Part shown: positions 19,796 through 31,242 of the stretch, piece by piece
Layout: each line of letters begins with the position of its first letter
Position numbering within the stretch: position 1 is the stretch's first letter
From: Aspidapion aeneum
Lineage: Eukaryota > Arthropoda > Insecta > Coleoptera > Brentidae
Reading direction: 5' to 3'
Assembly: GCA_963576565.1 (NCBI GenBank)
Contig: OY755040.1
Coordinates: forward strand, 81,156,541-81,220,540
Length of the DNA stretch: 64,000 nucleotides
Notes under the pieces: model-generated
Told to the model about the DNA's origin: nothing
The model's input: the letters and a program-made list of their open reading frames with translations, nothing else
Database searches by the model: none
Translations under genes and position numbers: made by a program

Positions 19796-22426
19796 CTAAG
19801 AAGCAATAGGCAATGGGCAAAGCTTTACCAATGGCCGTTTGAGTACGACAGTGGCTGTTTGCACATTTGCTACCCTCGGAACATTATCCTTGCCAGGAAA
19901 TAATTCTATAATACATCCTAGCAACCAATCTAGTGGGCGGCGATTCTCGTCCCGAATGAGAACTAAAGTTCCTATGTCCACAGGAGAGATCATGGAATCC
20001 GTCCATTTCGACCTTTGTTGTAGGGTGTGTAAATATTCACTAGCCCACCTTTTCCAAAAGTGATCATGCATTTGCAATAACAAATTCCAACGTGAAAGCC
20101 GATTTATAGGGACATCCGAGTAGTCAGGATCGGGCAAACACGTCGGGGGTTGCAAGTTTAGGAAATGTCCTGGGGTAAGCGCCGTAAAATCCGTAGGATC
20201 TGAAGAAATAGCTCCTATTGGCCGTGAGTTTAACACCGCTTCGATTTGAATTATGAAAGTATTAAGTTCTTCATAAGTAAGAGTCTGATTTCCCACGACT
20301 CGTGTCAAATGGGTTTTTGTAGACTTTATGTTGGATTCATAAATTCCACCGAAATGTGGACTGGCACTAGGCATAAAGTGCCAACGAATACCTTGCGCTG
20401 TCGCTGCGTCAGTAAAGATTTGCTTTAAGTAGTTCCAACCCCCCTGGAAATTTCCACCATTGTCAGAAAATATATCGCTCACGTGACCTCTACGTGCGAT
20501 CAGACGCCGCAGCGCGGCCAGAAACGCTTCCGTCGTGAGTTCAGATACGAGCTCCAGGTGAACCGCGTGAACCACCACGTCAATGGCGAGCATAATTTGA
20601 GCTTTATAACAGCACGCCTTACAAAGGCGCCCTAAGGTCACTGAGAAAGGACCGCAAAAATCTATCCCAGTTTTTGAAAAACCCGGCGCTTGGCGCACCC
20701 GAAAAGCGGGTAGATCCGCCATTGGCGGCTGATAAGCAACGGGCTTTGTTTTCCAGCATGGCAAGCATTTTGTGAGTATATTTCGAATAACTTTTCGTGC
20801 GGATAATATCCAAAAGTTCTGCGCGATTATGCAATGCGTGGTGTGTATACCACAATGTAAATTTACCGTGTGAACATGAAAAATCAAGAGTTCTGTCAAT
20901 CGGCATTTACTCGGCAAAAGTAAAGGAAATCTTTTATCATATTCCAATTCCGAGTGGCAGAGCCTGCCTCCGATTCGCAAATAACCGTGAGGGTCTATGA
21001 AAGGTTTGAGTTTTTTAAACCACTTCGGCAACTCTTCTTGGTTCGTCAATTTTAAAATTTCCATTTCAAAATAGACCGACTGTACATGTTTGGTAATAAA
21101 AAGTAACGCGGTTCGATATTCTACCAAAGTGATATATTTATATCCAGAAATTTCAATTTTTTGTATCCTTTCTCGAATTCGTAAAAGATAAGCGAAAATC
21201 CTTTGTAATTTTAACACTGAACTATATTTTTCTAACAGGTCATTTATCAAAGGAGAATTAAAATTTTGAATCGCTAAAAATATTTGGTTTTTTGCTTCTA
21301 CCAAAACAAGGTCTGATTCATCCAGTGGGGATGAAATTGAAAAATCCCATTGTTCTTGAGGTGAACAAAAAAAGGAAGGGCCCTGCCACCATAGGGTGCA
21401 ACTTAGAAGATCGGAGGCGAACATCCCTCTGGTACCGCAGTCCGCAGGGTTGTTGGTACCGCTAATGTGAAACCAGTTTTGCGATGGGACCTTTTCCTGT
21501 ACAAATGAGACCCTATTGGCCACGTAACTTTTCCAGGAGTGGGGGGATTTTTGTAACCATTGTAAAGCTACCGCACTATCGGTAAAACAAAAAATGTCGC
21601 TAAATTGAAATTTCCGTGATAAATTGTTAACTGTAAAATCTATCAATTTAGCAAGTAAAACCATAGAACAAAGTTCTAAACGCGGGATGCTTACAGTTCT
21701 AAGCGGCGCAACTTTGCTTTTGCTGCATAATAAATAATTTTTTATTGTATTGTCTTGATACGAGACTCGTACGTATATAACAGCGCAATAAGCTTTTTCG
21801 GAGCTATCGCAAAATCCGATCAACTGAACCGATGTTGATTTGCGAATATCAATAGGACGTAATATTTTAAGGTCCCGTAGCAAATTTAATTCAGATTGAA
21901 ACTTTCTCCATTTCACGGCTAGTTCTTCGGGAACCTTTTGATCCCAAGAAAGTTTTAAAAGCCACAAATGTTGGATAAGCATTTTTGCGCAAATCGTAAG
22001 CGGAGTTAAAAAACCAATAGGGTCGAAACATCGCGCTAGATTTGAAAGCATTATTCGCTTGGTGCAACTTTGATCCTTGATATGATCATACTGACAAAAA
22101 AATGCATCAGAGGAAGGGTTCCAACGTAAGCCAAGAATTTTTAACGTATTCCGGCTATCTTCATCGAAACAAAGGGCGTCGGTTTGGATATGAGACTCTG
22201 GTAAGTCTGAAAGTATGTCGGGATGATTGCTGGCCCATTTTCTTACTTCAAACCCAGCTCGAGAAAGTAAAGAAATTATTTGATTTTTCATCAAAATTAG
22301 GGTGTCCAGTGAATCACTAGTTCCCAAGATATCATCTATATAGCAGGAATGAAGAATGAGCTCGTTTGCCAGGGGCAGATCCGAGTGATCGGTTGCTAAC
22401 TGCGCAACGCAAGGTAGGGCGAACAA
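19796..22426 (-). CDS. BEL-2 pol, C-terminal 876 codons (RT active site to integrase)
   Basis: Long uninterrupted minus-strand frame. In order: RT active-site box YIDDI (residues 29-33), peptidase-A17/RNase H region (VRKWASNH..., CFDPIGFLTPLT, GFCDSSEKAYCAVIYVR, SIPRLELCSMVLLAKL, CFTDSAVALQWL), integrase zinc finger (LHCGIHTTHCII...CLPCWKTKP), core with GIDFCGPF, SDNGGNFQGG and HFGGIYESNIKSTKTHL. All three D, D, E catalytic residues are present. It ends with the DUF5641-like tail (GTLVLIRDENRRPLDWLLG...RPLVKLCPLP). It lacks the first half of RT because of indels upstream, so the whole polyprotein cannot be made from one frame. The first Met is not a real start. Confidence 0.88.
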   Translation of the reverse strand: MFALPCVAQLATDHSDLPLANELILHSCYIDDILGTSDSLDTLILMKNQIISLLSRAGFEVRKWASNHPDILSDLPESHIQTDALCFDEDSRNTLKILGLRWNPSSDAFFCQYDHIKDQSCTKRIMLSNLARCFDPIGFLTPLTICAKMLIQHLWLLKLSWDQKVPEELAVKWRKFQSELNLLRDLKILRPIDIRKSTSVQLIGFCDSSEKAYCAVIYVRVSYQDNTIKNYLLCSKSKVAPLRTVSIPRLELCSMVLLAKLIDFTVNNLSRKFQFSDIFCFTDSAVALQWLQKSPHSWKSYVANRVSFVQEKVPSQNWFHISGTNNPADCGTRGMFASDLLSCTLWWQGPSFFCSPQEQWDFSISSPLDESDLVLVEAKNQIFLAIQNFNSPLINDLLEKYSSVLKLQRIFAYLLRIRERIQKIEISGYKYITLVEYRTALLFITKHVQSVYFEMEILKLTNQEELPKWFKKLKPFIDPHGYLRIGGRLCHSELEYDKRFPLLLPSKCRLTELLIFHVHTVNLHCGIHTTHCIIAQNFWILSARKVIRNILTKCLPCWKTKPVAYQPPMADLPAFRVRQAPGFSKTGIDFCGPFSVTLGRLCKACCYKAQIMLAIDVVVHAVHLELVSELTTEAFLAALRRLIARRGHVSDIFSDNGGNFQGGWNYLKQIFTDAATAQGIRWHFMPSASPHFGGIYESNIKSTKTHLTRVVGNQTLTYEELNTFIIQIEAVLNSRPIGAISSDPTDFTALTPGHFLNLQPPTCLPDPDYSDVPINRLSRWNLLLQMHDHFWKRWASEYLHTLQQRSKWTDSMISPVDIGTLVLIRDENRRPLDWLLGCIIELFPGKDNVPRVANVQTATVVLKRPLVKLCPLPIAS

Positions 22427-23340
22427 GTGACGCCAAAAACAACAACATTTATTTCATAGTCTAAAATAGGATCTGAGGGATTAAAACGCCAAAGAATCCT
22501 TTGAAATTTTCTATCTTCTGGGCGCACTTCTATCATCCTGTACATAGCCCGTATGTCAAAACAAGAAGCAATTTTACAATATCATTTTGTAATTTGGGCC
22601 CCGTGTAGAGCGCATTATTTAAACTGACATGTCGCGGTGATGCGAATGCGCTAGCGTCGTACACAATTCGTGCGGGAATTGTCGTGGACTCTTTTTTGCA
22701 GATTGCAAAATGAGGGATGTAGTAATAATTATTTATTTCTTTAAGTAGGGGGGAAGCCACAGCGGTCATATGTTTATTTTCCAAATAATCGCGCATAATA
22801 TCAGAATAAGCCGTGTATGAACTTTGGTTTTGTATTAGTCGTCGCTCCAAGGAATAAAACCTCTTTAATGCCATGGATCTAGAATCGCCAAAATCAGGGG
22901 AATTGATTTTAAATGGTAAGCCAACCATAAAACGCCCTTGGGGCGTAATTTTAGTAGTTCCTGAGAAAAACTTATCACAGTATTTTTCTTCGGGGCTCAG
23001 ACACTGCACCTCCGGCACCTTTTCGACCTCCCAAAATTTTTGACGAGTAATATCTCACTCTAGGTTAGCGGAATTGGTAAAAAATATTTTTATTTGGCTA
23101 TTTAAACCCGAACACGACAAAGTCTTTCCCAAAACCGTATAGCCGAAATAGGTATTGACAAAAACAGGTTGATTCTGACCGAAAGAAATGATACCATCCC
23201 TTAAAATGTAGGGTACAATATCGTTACCCAAAAGCAACTGTACAAACCCAGGCTTAATAAAATTAGGGTCCGAAAGTTGAATATTTTTTTTTGCGATATC
23301 TCTTTTAAGCCTAGATTGCATGGGGGTAATTTGTCGCATA
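22427..23340 (-). pseudogene. BEL-2 reverse transcriptase, N-terminal half, and linker
   Basis: 23018-22533 (minus) has PARIVYDASAFASPRHVSLNN and TGPKLQNDIVKLLL, the start of the BEL RT. Right after it small indels scramble the FDIRAMYRMIEV...ILWRFNPSDP region before the active-site frame resumes at 22426. 23339-23055 (LLGNDIVPYILRDGII..., NTYFGYTVLGKT) is the protease-RT linker. At least two frame changes and one stop. Confidence 0.82.
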
Positions 23341-23716
23341 TTTTATCAATAATTATGGCATTGGAGCTAAAAGTTTCGGAAGAATCGTAAAGCGAACCAA
23401 TAGTAAGTTGTATCCCTGATTTTGCAGATGTGGTCATCTTGTCTAGACCATGCAAAGATATGGCAACATTGTATTTATGCAATCCTAATTTATTAGCACA
23501 AGATTTAGTAATAAATGTATTTTGCGCCCCTGTGTCAAGAATGGCGTGAAAAGTTTGCCAGTTGTGAAAGGCGTCTTTTATTTTTATTAAAACTGTTCCC
23601 AACATTGTTTCCTGGTCATTCAACATCATTCCTACCTGAGTTTTCTGACCTCCAGAAGGTCCCGCAGTTACAGTGAGAGTCCCAGAGGAAGACTGAGAGT
23701 CCACGTGATCAGGCAA
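23201..23716 (-). pseudogene. BEL-2 aspartic protease
   Basis: Minus-strand 171 codons with FHAILDTGAQNTFITKSCANKLGL, the DTGA active site of the BEL retropepsin. It then drifts out of frame into the linker (23339-23055). Upstream, 24079-23740 contains a broken CCHC-type zinc-knuckle region (C...C..H...C codons on the minus strand). Confidence 0.8.
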
Positions 23717-24265
23717 GGGGGAAGCCCCTGAGGGGGGGAAATGAAGAAGACTATGATGCGCTGTAGGCTGTGGGCAATTTTGGCAACGTTTCGACGAAGG
23801 GCACGCATAAACCCCGTGTCCTGGGTTTAGGCAGTTGATGCACGCATGTTTTGACTTAATGAAACCGAATCTTTCAGAGGGCGATTTTTAAAAACTCATG
23901 ACAGCGATATATAATGTGTTTTTGATTGCAAAAAATACAATGGGATTGTCCTTGGGGACGTTTTTGCTGGTGAAACACCTTTTTAGGCTTACCAACGAAG
24001 CTGTTGCCGCCCCTAGGGGGGTCCGGTAACGATTTTTCGTGCGGTTTAATGCTAGAATCGATGGCGATTCCGGTAGCACATTCGAGCGCTGTACAACGTT
24101 TTAAAAGGAAATCCCTAACATCCTCATATTTCGGTATGTCGGTATTTCCTTGTGTTTGCTCATAGGCGAGGCGTGTGGTGGGGGTAACCGATCTAATATC
24201 ATGTAACCAAGTATAAAATTTCAGTTGTCTGGATTTAGCTTCATTACTTTTAAAGCCGCGGTGTG

Positions 24266-25000
24266 CTAAGTAAAAGTGTCCACTAAATTCCGTAGCGCTT
24301 GCGCATTTTCACTTTTGATATGTGGCGATCTCTCGATAGCTCTCCAGTGATTGAAAGCACGCAAACGGGGATTATGAAAACGTTCGACGAGCGTAGTATA
24401 AGCCATTAAATAATTTTCGATTAAAATAGGGATATCCACGATTAGCTCTTTGGGAGAACCATCTAGGCAAGACAGCAACAAATAAAATTTTTGCAAATTG
24501 CAAATCGAGCGATTATTATGAACCGACATATTAAAACTTTGTAAAAAAGTCGGAAATGTGGCAACATCGCCAGAAAAGACCGGTAGCTTGAATTTTGGCA
24601 AAAAGGCATCGCTCTGAATAGCTCCAGCACCCGCTAATGTGCCTTGGGGCATAAAAGTACTATTAAAAACGTTAGCCGGGTCTTCCAAAGGAGCCTCAAA
24701 TAAATCATAAAAGATTGTCTCAATTTGCTGTACCTTTTCAAAAGTAGAGGTTTGCAATTGGTTTTCGACATCCAAGCAAGTCTGATCCTCCGTTATTAGA
24801 GCTAAGAGAGTGTTGTGATACTTTTCAAAATCTTTGAGGGTTTTTCTCAAGTTTCTGAAACTAACTTTGAAAGAGTTTTTACTTCCAGAATCAAGGTGGG
24901 CCTCGGTAGTCAATTTTGAAATAGAATTTAATTGATTTATTGCTGTCTGCCTAAGAGCTTTTGCTCTGGCGATTTTGGTATCCGTATTTACGGTCGGCAT
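24266..25000 (-). CDS. BEL-2 gag N-terminal part (DUF1759-like)
   Basis: 244 codons starting at ATG 25000 (MPTVNTDTKIARAKALRQ). Helical N-terminus, then LPKFKLPVFSGDVATFPTFLQSF, the signature of BEL gag, KFYLLLSCLDGSPKELI and ALRNLVDTF. The frame stops at 24266, and related sequence goes on in other frames to about 23740, so Gag is truncated by a mutation. The start is supported by the preceding 585-bp noncoding leader and by similarity to family gag starts. Confidence 0.85.
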   Translation of the reverse strand: MPTVNTDTKIARAKALRQTAINQLNSISKLTTEAHLDSGSKNSFKVSFRNLRKTLKDFEKYHNTLLALITEDQTCLDVENQLQTSTFEKVQQIETIFYDLFEAPLEDPANVFNSTFMPQGTLAGAGAIQSDAFLPKFKLPVFSGDVATFPTFLQSFNMSVHNNRSICNLQKFYLLLSCLDGSPKELIVDIPILIENYLMAYTTLVERFHNPRLRAFNHWRAIERSPHIKSENAQALRNLVDTFT

Positions 25001-25585
25001 GATTTCTTATTGCAAATGCAAGATTTCCCTCGTGAAAAAATAATAAAACTTCCTTACTCAAAGTAACTTTTTGAGCAAAAAATATTACAATGGTGTAACG
25101 GACCGAAGCTTTTTTTTACAAAATAATTTTTGAGAAGAGGAGATTTGAAGTACAAGGTGTACTCAAAATATTTTTACACTTAAAATAGTCTATTTGTAAG
25201 TGCAAAATCCAATTTGATACTCCGACAATAATTAAAGCAAAAAGTTGTTGTCAAGCCAACTTCTTTTTTGTCTTTAAAAAAGTCGTGGCAAGGACAATGT
25301 TCGCGCGATAAACGAATTTATATTCAATGCAAAGAGGCAAACTAGCCGATTTATTTTGAAGGTCATTTATTTAAATATAAATTAATCTTAATATTTAATT
25401 AACCCCATAAATTAAAATACCACCAAAGCTACGTTTTACCCTTAAGGAAAGGTTATGCTTGGCACTATAGGAGCTATAGTTAGTATTTTACCAGATATAG
25501 GCTTTGCATATGAAAATGAAAAACCACATTAAGAGGGCTAACTTCACTCCAATGCGTCTTATACAAAAATAGTCCTGTCCCCGAG
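25001..25585 (-). other. BEL-2 untranslated leader
   Basis: 585 bp between primer site and gag ATG. No open frame or recognised element. It would hold the packaging signal in an intact copy. Confidence 0.6.
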
Positions 25586-25603
25586 ATCCGGCTCGAAGGA
25601 CCA
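25586..25603 (-). other. BEL-2 primer binding site, tRNA-Tyr
   Basis: On the minus strand TGGTCCTTCGAGCCGGAT, one base after the LTR end (...GTGTCA). Identical to the BEL-1 site. The plus strand here looks like a tRNA-Tyr 3' end but no tRNA gene surrounds it. Confidence 0.82.
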
Positions 25604-25604
25604 A

Positions 25605-26470
25605 TGACACGGGCCGAGTGTGTAATAGCTTCTTCGCTAAGGAGCTATGGAGCTACCACTCAATCGGACACCTACTGTAAACAATAGGGAGCGCGAGAAC
25701 AACAGAGCGTAATTTCAGCTGACACAGTGAGGGGGAACGACCCTTAATGGGTATAAAAAGGAGAGAAAAGGAGCTCAAAAAGAGTTTTTTGAATTTTTGA
25801 AAAAAATGACTTACCTCGATGGTGTTTTCTTTAAAAGGAAGGGTACTATGGAAATGTAGTAATCCGATGATGATGTCTTCTTTCGGCGTTGTTAACTCTT
25901 GTTTAGTTTTTATAGGGTTTATTGTTTTAACCGCACTAATATATCTTTAATGCACTGTTATGTTTTTGCGCGCGCGCGGCTTAACAATTCTGAATTTTTG
26001 TTTAATTTTGTTTAGTTTGACACTAATTAATTCGGCAAGGGCCTTAGATTGATGCCACAGGGCGGCTATGATCAACCCTTTTTCAGTATGCGTTTGGCAG
26101 GGACAAACGATTAAAGCACACTGTCTTATCATTTTTCGTTGTTTTCTTCTCTCGCTTCTTGACTCCACGAATATAGGTAGGTACACTCGTATTTTTAAAT
26201 GGGTCAGTTTAAAGGAAATAGGAAAACGGAATATCAGGTGTGATAAACAAGGACACATCGAGATTGGTGTGTATTAAAATAGCTCCAGTTTTAATTTTAA
26301 TATTTTAAAATCAAATAAGCAAAAAACATATCTGGTTTTCTTATCCCAAGGTACCGAGTGTTATTTATTTTAACACCGGGTTGAAATCAAATTTCAAAAA
26401 ATAAATAAATAAAATAAAATAAAAATGTTTGGTAGTTCAAAAACTTAACTAAGGTCGTGGAAACGAACCA
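25605..26470 (-). repeat. BEL-2 5' LTR (866 bp)
   Basis: On the minus strand starts TGGTTCGTTTCC and ends CCCGTGTCA, canonical TG...CA, directly beside the primer site. About 600 bp match 19169-19759 and 71 bp match 12374-12444. The remaining 202 bp (25605-25806) have no partner because the 3' LTR is truncated. Confidence 0.87.
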
Positions 26471-28687
26471 TAGTGGAGTATTTGGTTTCTGCACTACAAA
26501 GGGTTCTCGATGCAAAAGCTATCGGAAGGTCTTTACCAATTTGACCTTGTGAGAGTACGGCTCCTATCGCAAATGCGCTCGCGTCTGTCGTTAAAATGAA
26601 GGGTTCTTAGAAAATTTGGATAGATTAATATTGGATCAGAAATTATTGCATTTTTGAGTGTTTCGAAAGCTTCTTTACATTCTTTAGAAAAAATAAATTT
26701 AGTATCTTTTTGAAGAAGTTTTGTTAAGGGTTTTGAGATTTTCGCAATGTTCGGTATGAATCTTCGATAATATCCTGCAAGTCCGAGAAATGATTTTACG
26801 TCACCAGGATTTTTTATTTCTGGAAAGTTTTGAATACATTTTACTTTATCAGGGTTTGGTTTTACGCCATTTTCGGTAATTTAATGTCCGAGGTATACTA
26901 CTTATACTACTTTCGTAAAAACTCGCATTTGTCAGGTTGAATTTTTATATTTGATTTTCGTAATCTTTGGAAAACTTCGGAAAGATGTGAAATGTGTTCA
27001 TGAATAGTGGGTGAATAAACAATAATGTCGTCCATATAAACTAAATAACGTTCATTTAGAATGCCTAATAGACGGTTATCCATCACACGTTTAAATGTGG
27101 AGAGTGCATTTTTTAAACCAAATGGCATACGAACAAATTCGTAGTGTCCATTTTCGAGAGAAAAGGCTGTTTTTTGAATATCTTTTTGATCAATTTGAAT
27201 TTGGTGAAAACCGGATGCTAAATCAAGTGTTGTAAAATATTGACATTTACCTAACTGACCTAATAAATCTGAAATATTTGGAAGTGGATATTTATCGTCA
27301 ACTGTTACTTCATTCAGTTTTCTATAATCGATTACTACTCTTCATTTTTGTTTGTTAGAGGCGTCAAGTTTTTTTGGGACTACCCAAACAGGTGATGACC
27401 ACGGGGAAATTGATGGGCGGATTATTTTTTGATCGAGCATTTTATTAATTTGTGTTTTTACTTCCTCTTTGTGTATTTGAGGGTACCGATATGATTTAGT
27501 AAAAATTGGATGAGCATTTCTGGTTTCAATTGTATGTTTGATTTCATTAGTGAAAGTTAATTGATCTCCTTCGATGTAGAAAATGTCAGAAAATTCAAAA
27601 CAAAGATTTGAAATTAGTTCTTTCTCTTCGTAATTTAGATGTTCTAGTTTTAATTGATTTTTAATAAGGTCGATTCTATCAATGAATTGGTCTCCATTGG
27701 TATTGAAATTTAAAATATCGTGAACACTTGGTATGGGTTCAAAAGACAAGTTGTTAAAATTTATTGTTTTAGGAATAGCATTGGGATTTATTACTGACGT
27801 ATAAAATTCACCATTTTCGTTAATGTGGACTAGGGCGTTTGGTAATCTTGCTTTTTCTATTTCTTGACTAATTAAAATTATGCAATTTGTGTGTTTTTTA
27901 AATTACATTTTAATTTAAAAACTTGTTCGGTTCGCGGTTCTAGAGATAATTGATTTTGAAAATTATTTTGATTTATATTTATTCGTGGTTTTGGTATTGG
28001 TGCCGTTTTTTGATTTTGAATTAATCTTGGTTTAGGTATTGGTGGTATGTTTTCATTTTGAATTACTCTTGGTTTAGGTATTGGTGGTATGGTTTGATTT
28101 ATTTGATTTTGAATAATTTTGGGATTTTGTTCGAAAGTTTTTTCTGTTACTTGTATTAAAGGTATTGTTTTAAAATTGGTGCATAGCTGTTTCGAATTTA
28201 AATCAATTACGCACTTGTAATGTTCAATATAACAAATATTAGTGGATCGTCTTTCGCGAAAGGGATTAAAACTGATTGGGTGATTGGAATTTTTTCATCG
28301 GTTATTTCTTGTACTATTACATTTTCTGCAAATCGATTATTATAATTTCCGACTGTTCTTTCTTTAAATACTGAAATTCCTGCGCCGGTGTCTTAAAAGT
28401 TTAAATTTATTTGTTGCGTCATTAATATAAAAAAGATTTTTTGACTTTAAGTTATGTAGTTTGCTATTTACACGAATGTTTGTTCTGGGATTTGATCGAT
28501 TCATATGTGTTGGATTTTACTAGTAGTTTGTTCTAATTGGGATTCCGTTTCTTAAATCGATTGGGGTGGATGGTTTTGATTGGAAGTAATTTGAAAATTT
28601 TGGGTTTCTGGTGGCAAAATTTGATTATGATTTTTAAAACTTTGATGTACTCCGAGTTGATTAAAATTGTATTGACTTATGTTAGGT
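26471..28687 (-). pseudogene. Errantivirus-like gag end, protease, RT and RNase H start
   Basis: Upstream half of the provirus whose other half is at 9367-12373. On the minus strand: Gln/Asn/Pro-rich gag C-terminus (28687-28450), protease with DTGAGISVFKER (near 28395; a stop precedes DTGAG where family members have LID), proline-rich repeats (28120-27975), RT with INKMLDQKIIRPSISPWSSP and KKLDASNKQK (27749-27342), FGLKNALSTFKRVMD and active-site YMDDIIVYS (27128-26907), then RNase H with TTDASAFAIGAVLSQGQIGK (about 26560). Coding stops abruptly at AETKYST at 26471. Several stops and frame changes. Gypsy/17.6-like clade. Confidence 0.85.
27975..28120 (-). repeat. Three 14-residue proline-rich repeats in errantivirus pol
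   Basis: Minus-strand units IPPIPKPRVIQNEN, IPPIPKPRLIQNQK and APIPKPRININQ, with a 42-bp period, between protease and RT. In-frame expansion of a Pro/Gln/Asn-rich spacer. Function unknown; a flexible linker or protein-binding peptide is possible. Confidence 0.75.
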
Positions 28688-29534
28688 AAAAGGCGAAAAT
28701 AAAAAGCTTAGAGATGAACTTTCTTTAGTGCCATCTAAGTTAATAGAGATTGAAGGTGAAAAAGGTAAAACAAACACAAAACTTACCATAAACGGAGCAT
28801 CTGAAACTGGAGATTCCGAAGAAATTTTCCTTCAAAAATCCCTTAAAGTATTAAAGTTTGTTGATAGCACAATAAAAAGAGAGAACATAACGGAAATAAA
28901 GCCTATTTTGGCTAAGACCAAACCGCCAGTGGTGTGTGTTAGCATGAGTAGCTCTGACCTACTTCAAAAAGTAATTAAAAAACGTCGTCAAGCTGGAAAC
29001 TTAGATACTCTCCTTTATCAAATTAAAGATACGAAAACAGCTATCTACCTTAAAGCTAAAAAATGCAAGGATAAAAGGTATCAGTATGTTTGGTATCAAA
29101 ATGGATCGGTTCTAATCAGGAAAAATGATCAGGCTAAAGCTATAGAGGTGTGTAATTCGTTGCATTTACAAAATATTCTTGGATCCTCGGAAAGAGAGTA
29201 ATACAAAAAAAAATCTAACAATTAACAAGTATTTTCTCCCACATCGTAATGGAGCACAACGGCTTACTAGATTAGTATCACTCTTGTAAAAAAATTAAAT
29301 GTAAAACTGTTAGTGATATAAATGGCGCAATAATTACTGAGAATGGTCTCAGTGTTATTCATGTTAACATTAGAGGCATAAAAACAAACTTTGATAATTT
29401 TTTACTTTTGTTGAGTTCTTTAGAAGTTGACTTTTATTTGATTATTATGTCAGCGACTCATTTTATTGAGGATCAGTACAATTTTAATATACAATCTTAC
29501 TCGATTTTCTACAATGAAAGTTGTATTAACTGGT
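28688..29534 (+). pseudogene. LINE fragment: ORF1 C-terminus and endonuclease start
   Basis: Plus strand. From 28690 an open frame (GENKKLRDELSLVPSKL, then 28728-29201) ends in the pattern KYQYVWYQNGSVLIRKND..AIEVCNSLHLQNI. This is typical of ORF1 proteins of insect CR1/Jockey-like LINEs, the nucleic-acid-binding partner. After a roughly 100-bp gap, 29340-29534 reads GLSVIHVNIRGIKTNFDNF...LEVDFYLIIMS.THF, the first strands of the endonuclease. The usual Glu of 'SETHF' is Ala (SATHF). Gypsy-L cuts the element at 29535; the remainder is not found in the window. Confidence 0.75.
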
Positions 29535-31242
29535 TGTAACGTGTCATTTTTACGTTTAAGGCAAACGTTACATATTTGTTTTATTTAGGTAAATAATCAG
29601 GGCTCTTTGACTCGTCTTTCTGTACACAAATTAAGGGTATTTTATAGAGCTAGGTTTAAAGGTTATGTAGCATCTAGAAAGTTACCTTATAAAGGAGGCA
29701 TTCCATCGAATTACTGTGGACACTGCGCACATCGTATTACTTGGGCATTCTAATTGGAGTTTGATATCACAGGTTTCGGGAAAAATCACACTAAAACTTT
29801 TGATTGTTTTGTTTATTTCTACAGTTTTGTCGTTTACTTGACGTTCATGAAGATAAACAGCTGTTCTGCTGGGGAATGGCGGCGTTGCCGCATCACAAAT
29901 GGTTTCAGTAACAGGAAGAAAACATTTAGCTGAACATTTCATTCGCTCATGTTTATTTTCGAGGATATTAGGACAATGATTTCTCTCCCAAATCCTCTTT
30001 TTCTTCACGAATTAACTAGTTTTTGTACCACGAAAACATATTTAGGTCCACGGTTTGACCAGGAACAACCGAGGCTCCGCCCACTGTGATATCTTTATTA
30101 CTTTGATAAGGAGAAGATAAAATAAATACGAGTTATGCACTTTTGTGAATTGGAGATAAACGAGGGATAAAAACCAAAACTAAAAGAATAAACGAAATCG
30201 TATTTTTATATTATATAAATTTATATATAATCATAGTTAAATAAAGTTAATAGCTAACTCAGTCGGATTGAAGGGTTGTGTAGGGCTAGCTAGTGGTGAG
30301 CAAACTTAACATCTGAACACCCTTGTGCCGGGTTTGAGCAGTAGTTCAATGTGTATTTTTAGGTTCAAGTTCAGAAACAACTTTATTAATGTAAAAATGT
30401 TTTACAAAAATGGCATCAAACCATAGGAGTCTTAAAGAAAGCATATATAAAGAGCGAAGGAAACTTTTGACTAAAACTATAACTAAAGTACAACTAAATT
30501 CTACATTTAGTATGGCTTTACTCATATGGGAATTGGTTGAGTGTTCGAATATTCCTGGGTTTGATGCATGCTCGAATCTCCAGTAATTGATTTTACAGTT
30601 GATGGTTTCAATGCTGAGCTTCTTATAGTCTAGCGGGTTATTTTCCTCCTACTTGCTATGTTGGCAGGGGTCCGGTAGGCAAATGTTCGGTCTATGTATG
30701 GAGGGTGTCTCGATGTCCTTGTTATAAAAATTCCAACCGTAGAAATAGATCCGACAACACCTCAATGTGCGTTTTACGTATTTTCGATATCCCCTTGGTT
30801 GATGCTGCCCCCTATAGACCGGTACGGAAGTATTAGTGTATTTCATCATTGGTTAGTTTGAAAATCGTGGTTTTTTTTTTCAGGCTTGCAAGCCCGGGCT
30901 GGGGATTTTTTTGGTGAGAACGTTTTTTATAAATGGGTTTGGGTCCTTATTTGAATTTGACCGGGAAATTTTGGTTGGTACTGCGTCCCACCAAATTTCT
31001 ACTTCCGGCATCTTCCTCGACAAAGTGTCATTTTCTTCCTTTTCCTAAAGAGTCGTCGGTGGGTCGACAACAGTTTCTGGGATCGCCATTGTTTTTGGTT
31101 ATTGGCACTGCAGGGATTGCAGGAGATATCCCAGAAACTATAGAAGTGAGTCCGTCGTGAGGCGTATTCGCGTTGACGGCTCACATCCTCTGCATAGAGG
31201 GACTAAAAGGCGACCTACGCCATTCCTACGGAAAGAGCAGTG

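Larger units (their letters stand above)
19169..26470 (-). mobile_element. BEL-2: BEL/Pao LTR retrotransposon (main part)
   Basis: Second BEL/Pao element, read on the minus strand: 5' LTR (26470-25605), primer site, leader, gag, protease, RT, integrase, 3' LTR (19759-19169 continuing at 12444-12374). It lies inside the RNase H region of the errantivirus-like provirus and is itself split by BEL-1. Pol is much better preserved than in BEL-1, with an 876-codon open frame. No target duplication is found at its outer ends because the left side was deleted. Confidence 0.92.

Noticed and set aside
25586..25603. tRNA-like 3' end (ATCCGGCTCGAAGGACCA) on the plus strand
   Set aside because: No D-arm, anticodon arm or acceptor 5' strand lies upstream. 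It is the reverse complement of the BEL-2 primer binding site.
29682..30008. 108-codon antisense frame in LTR copy B, preserved in copy C (46458-46784)
   Set aside because: The two translations differ at about 8 of 108 residues while the DNA differs little, so changes are mostly non-synonymous. Copy A is disrupted. This looks like neutral drift between two LTRs, not a protein gene.
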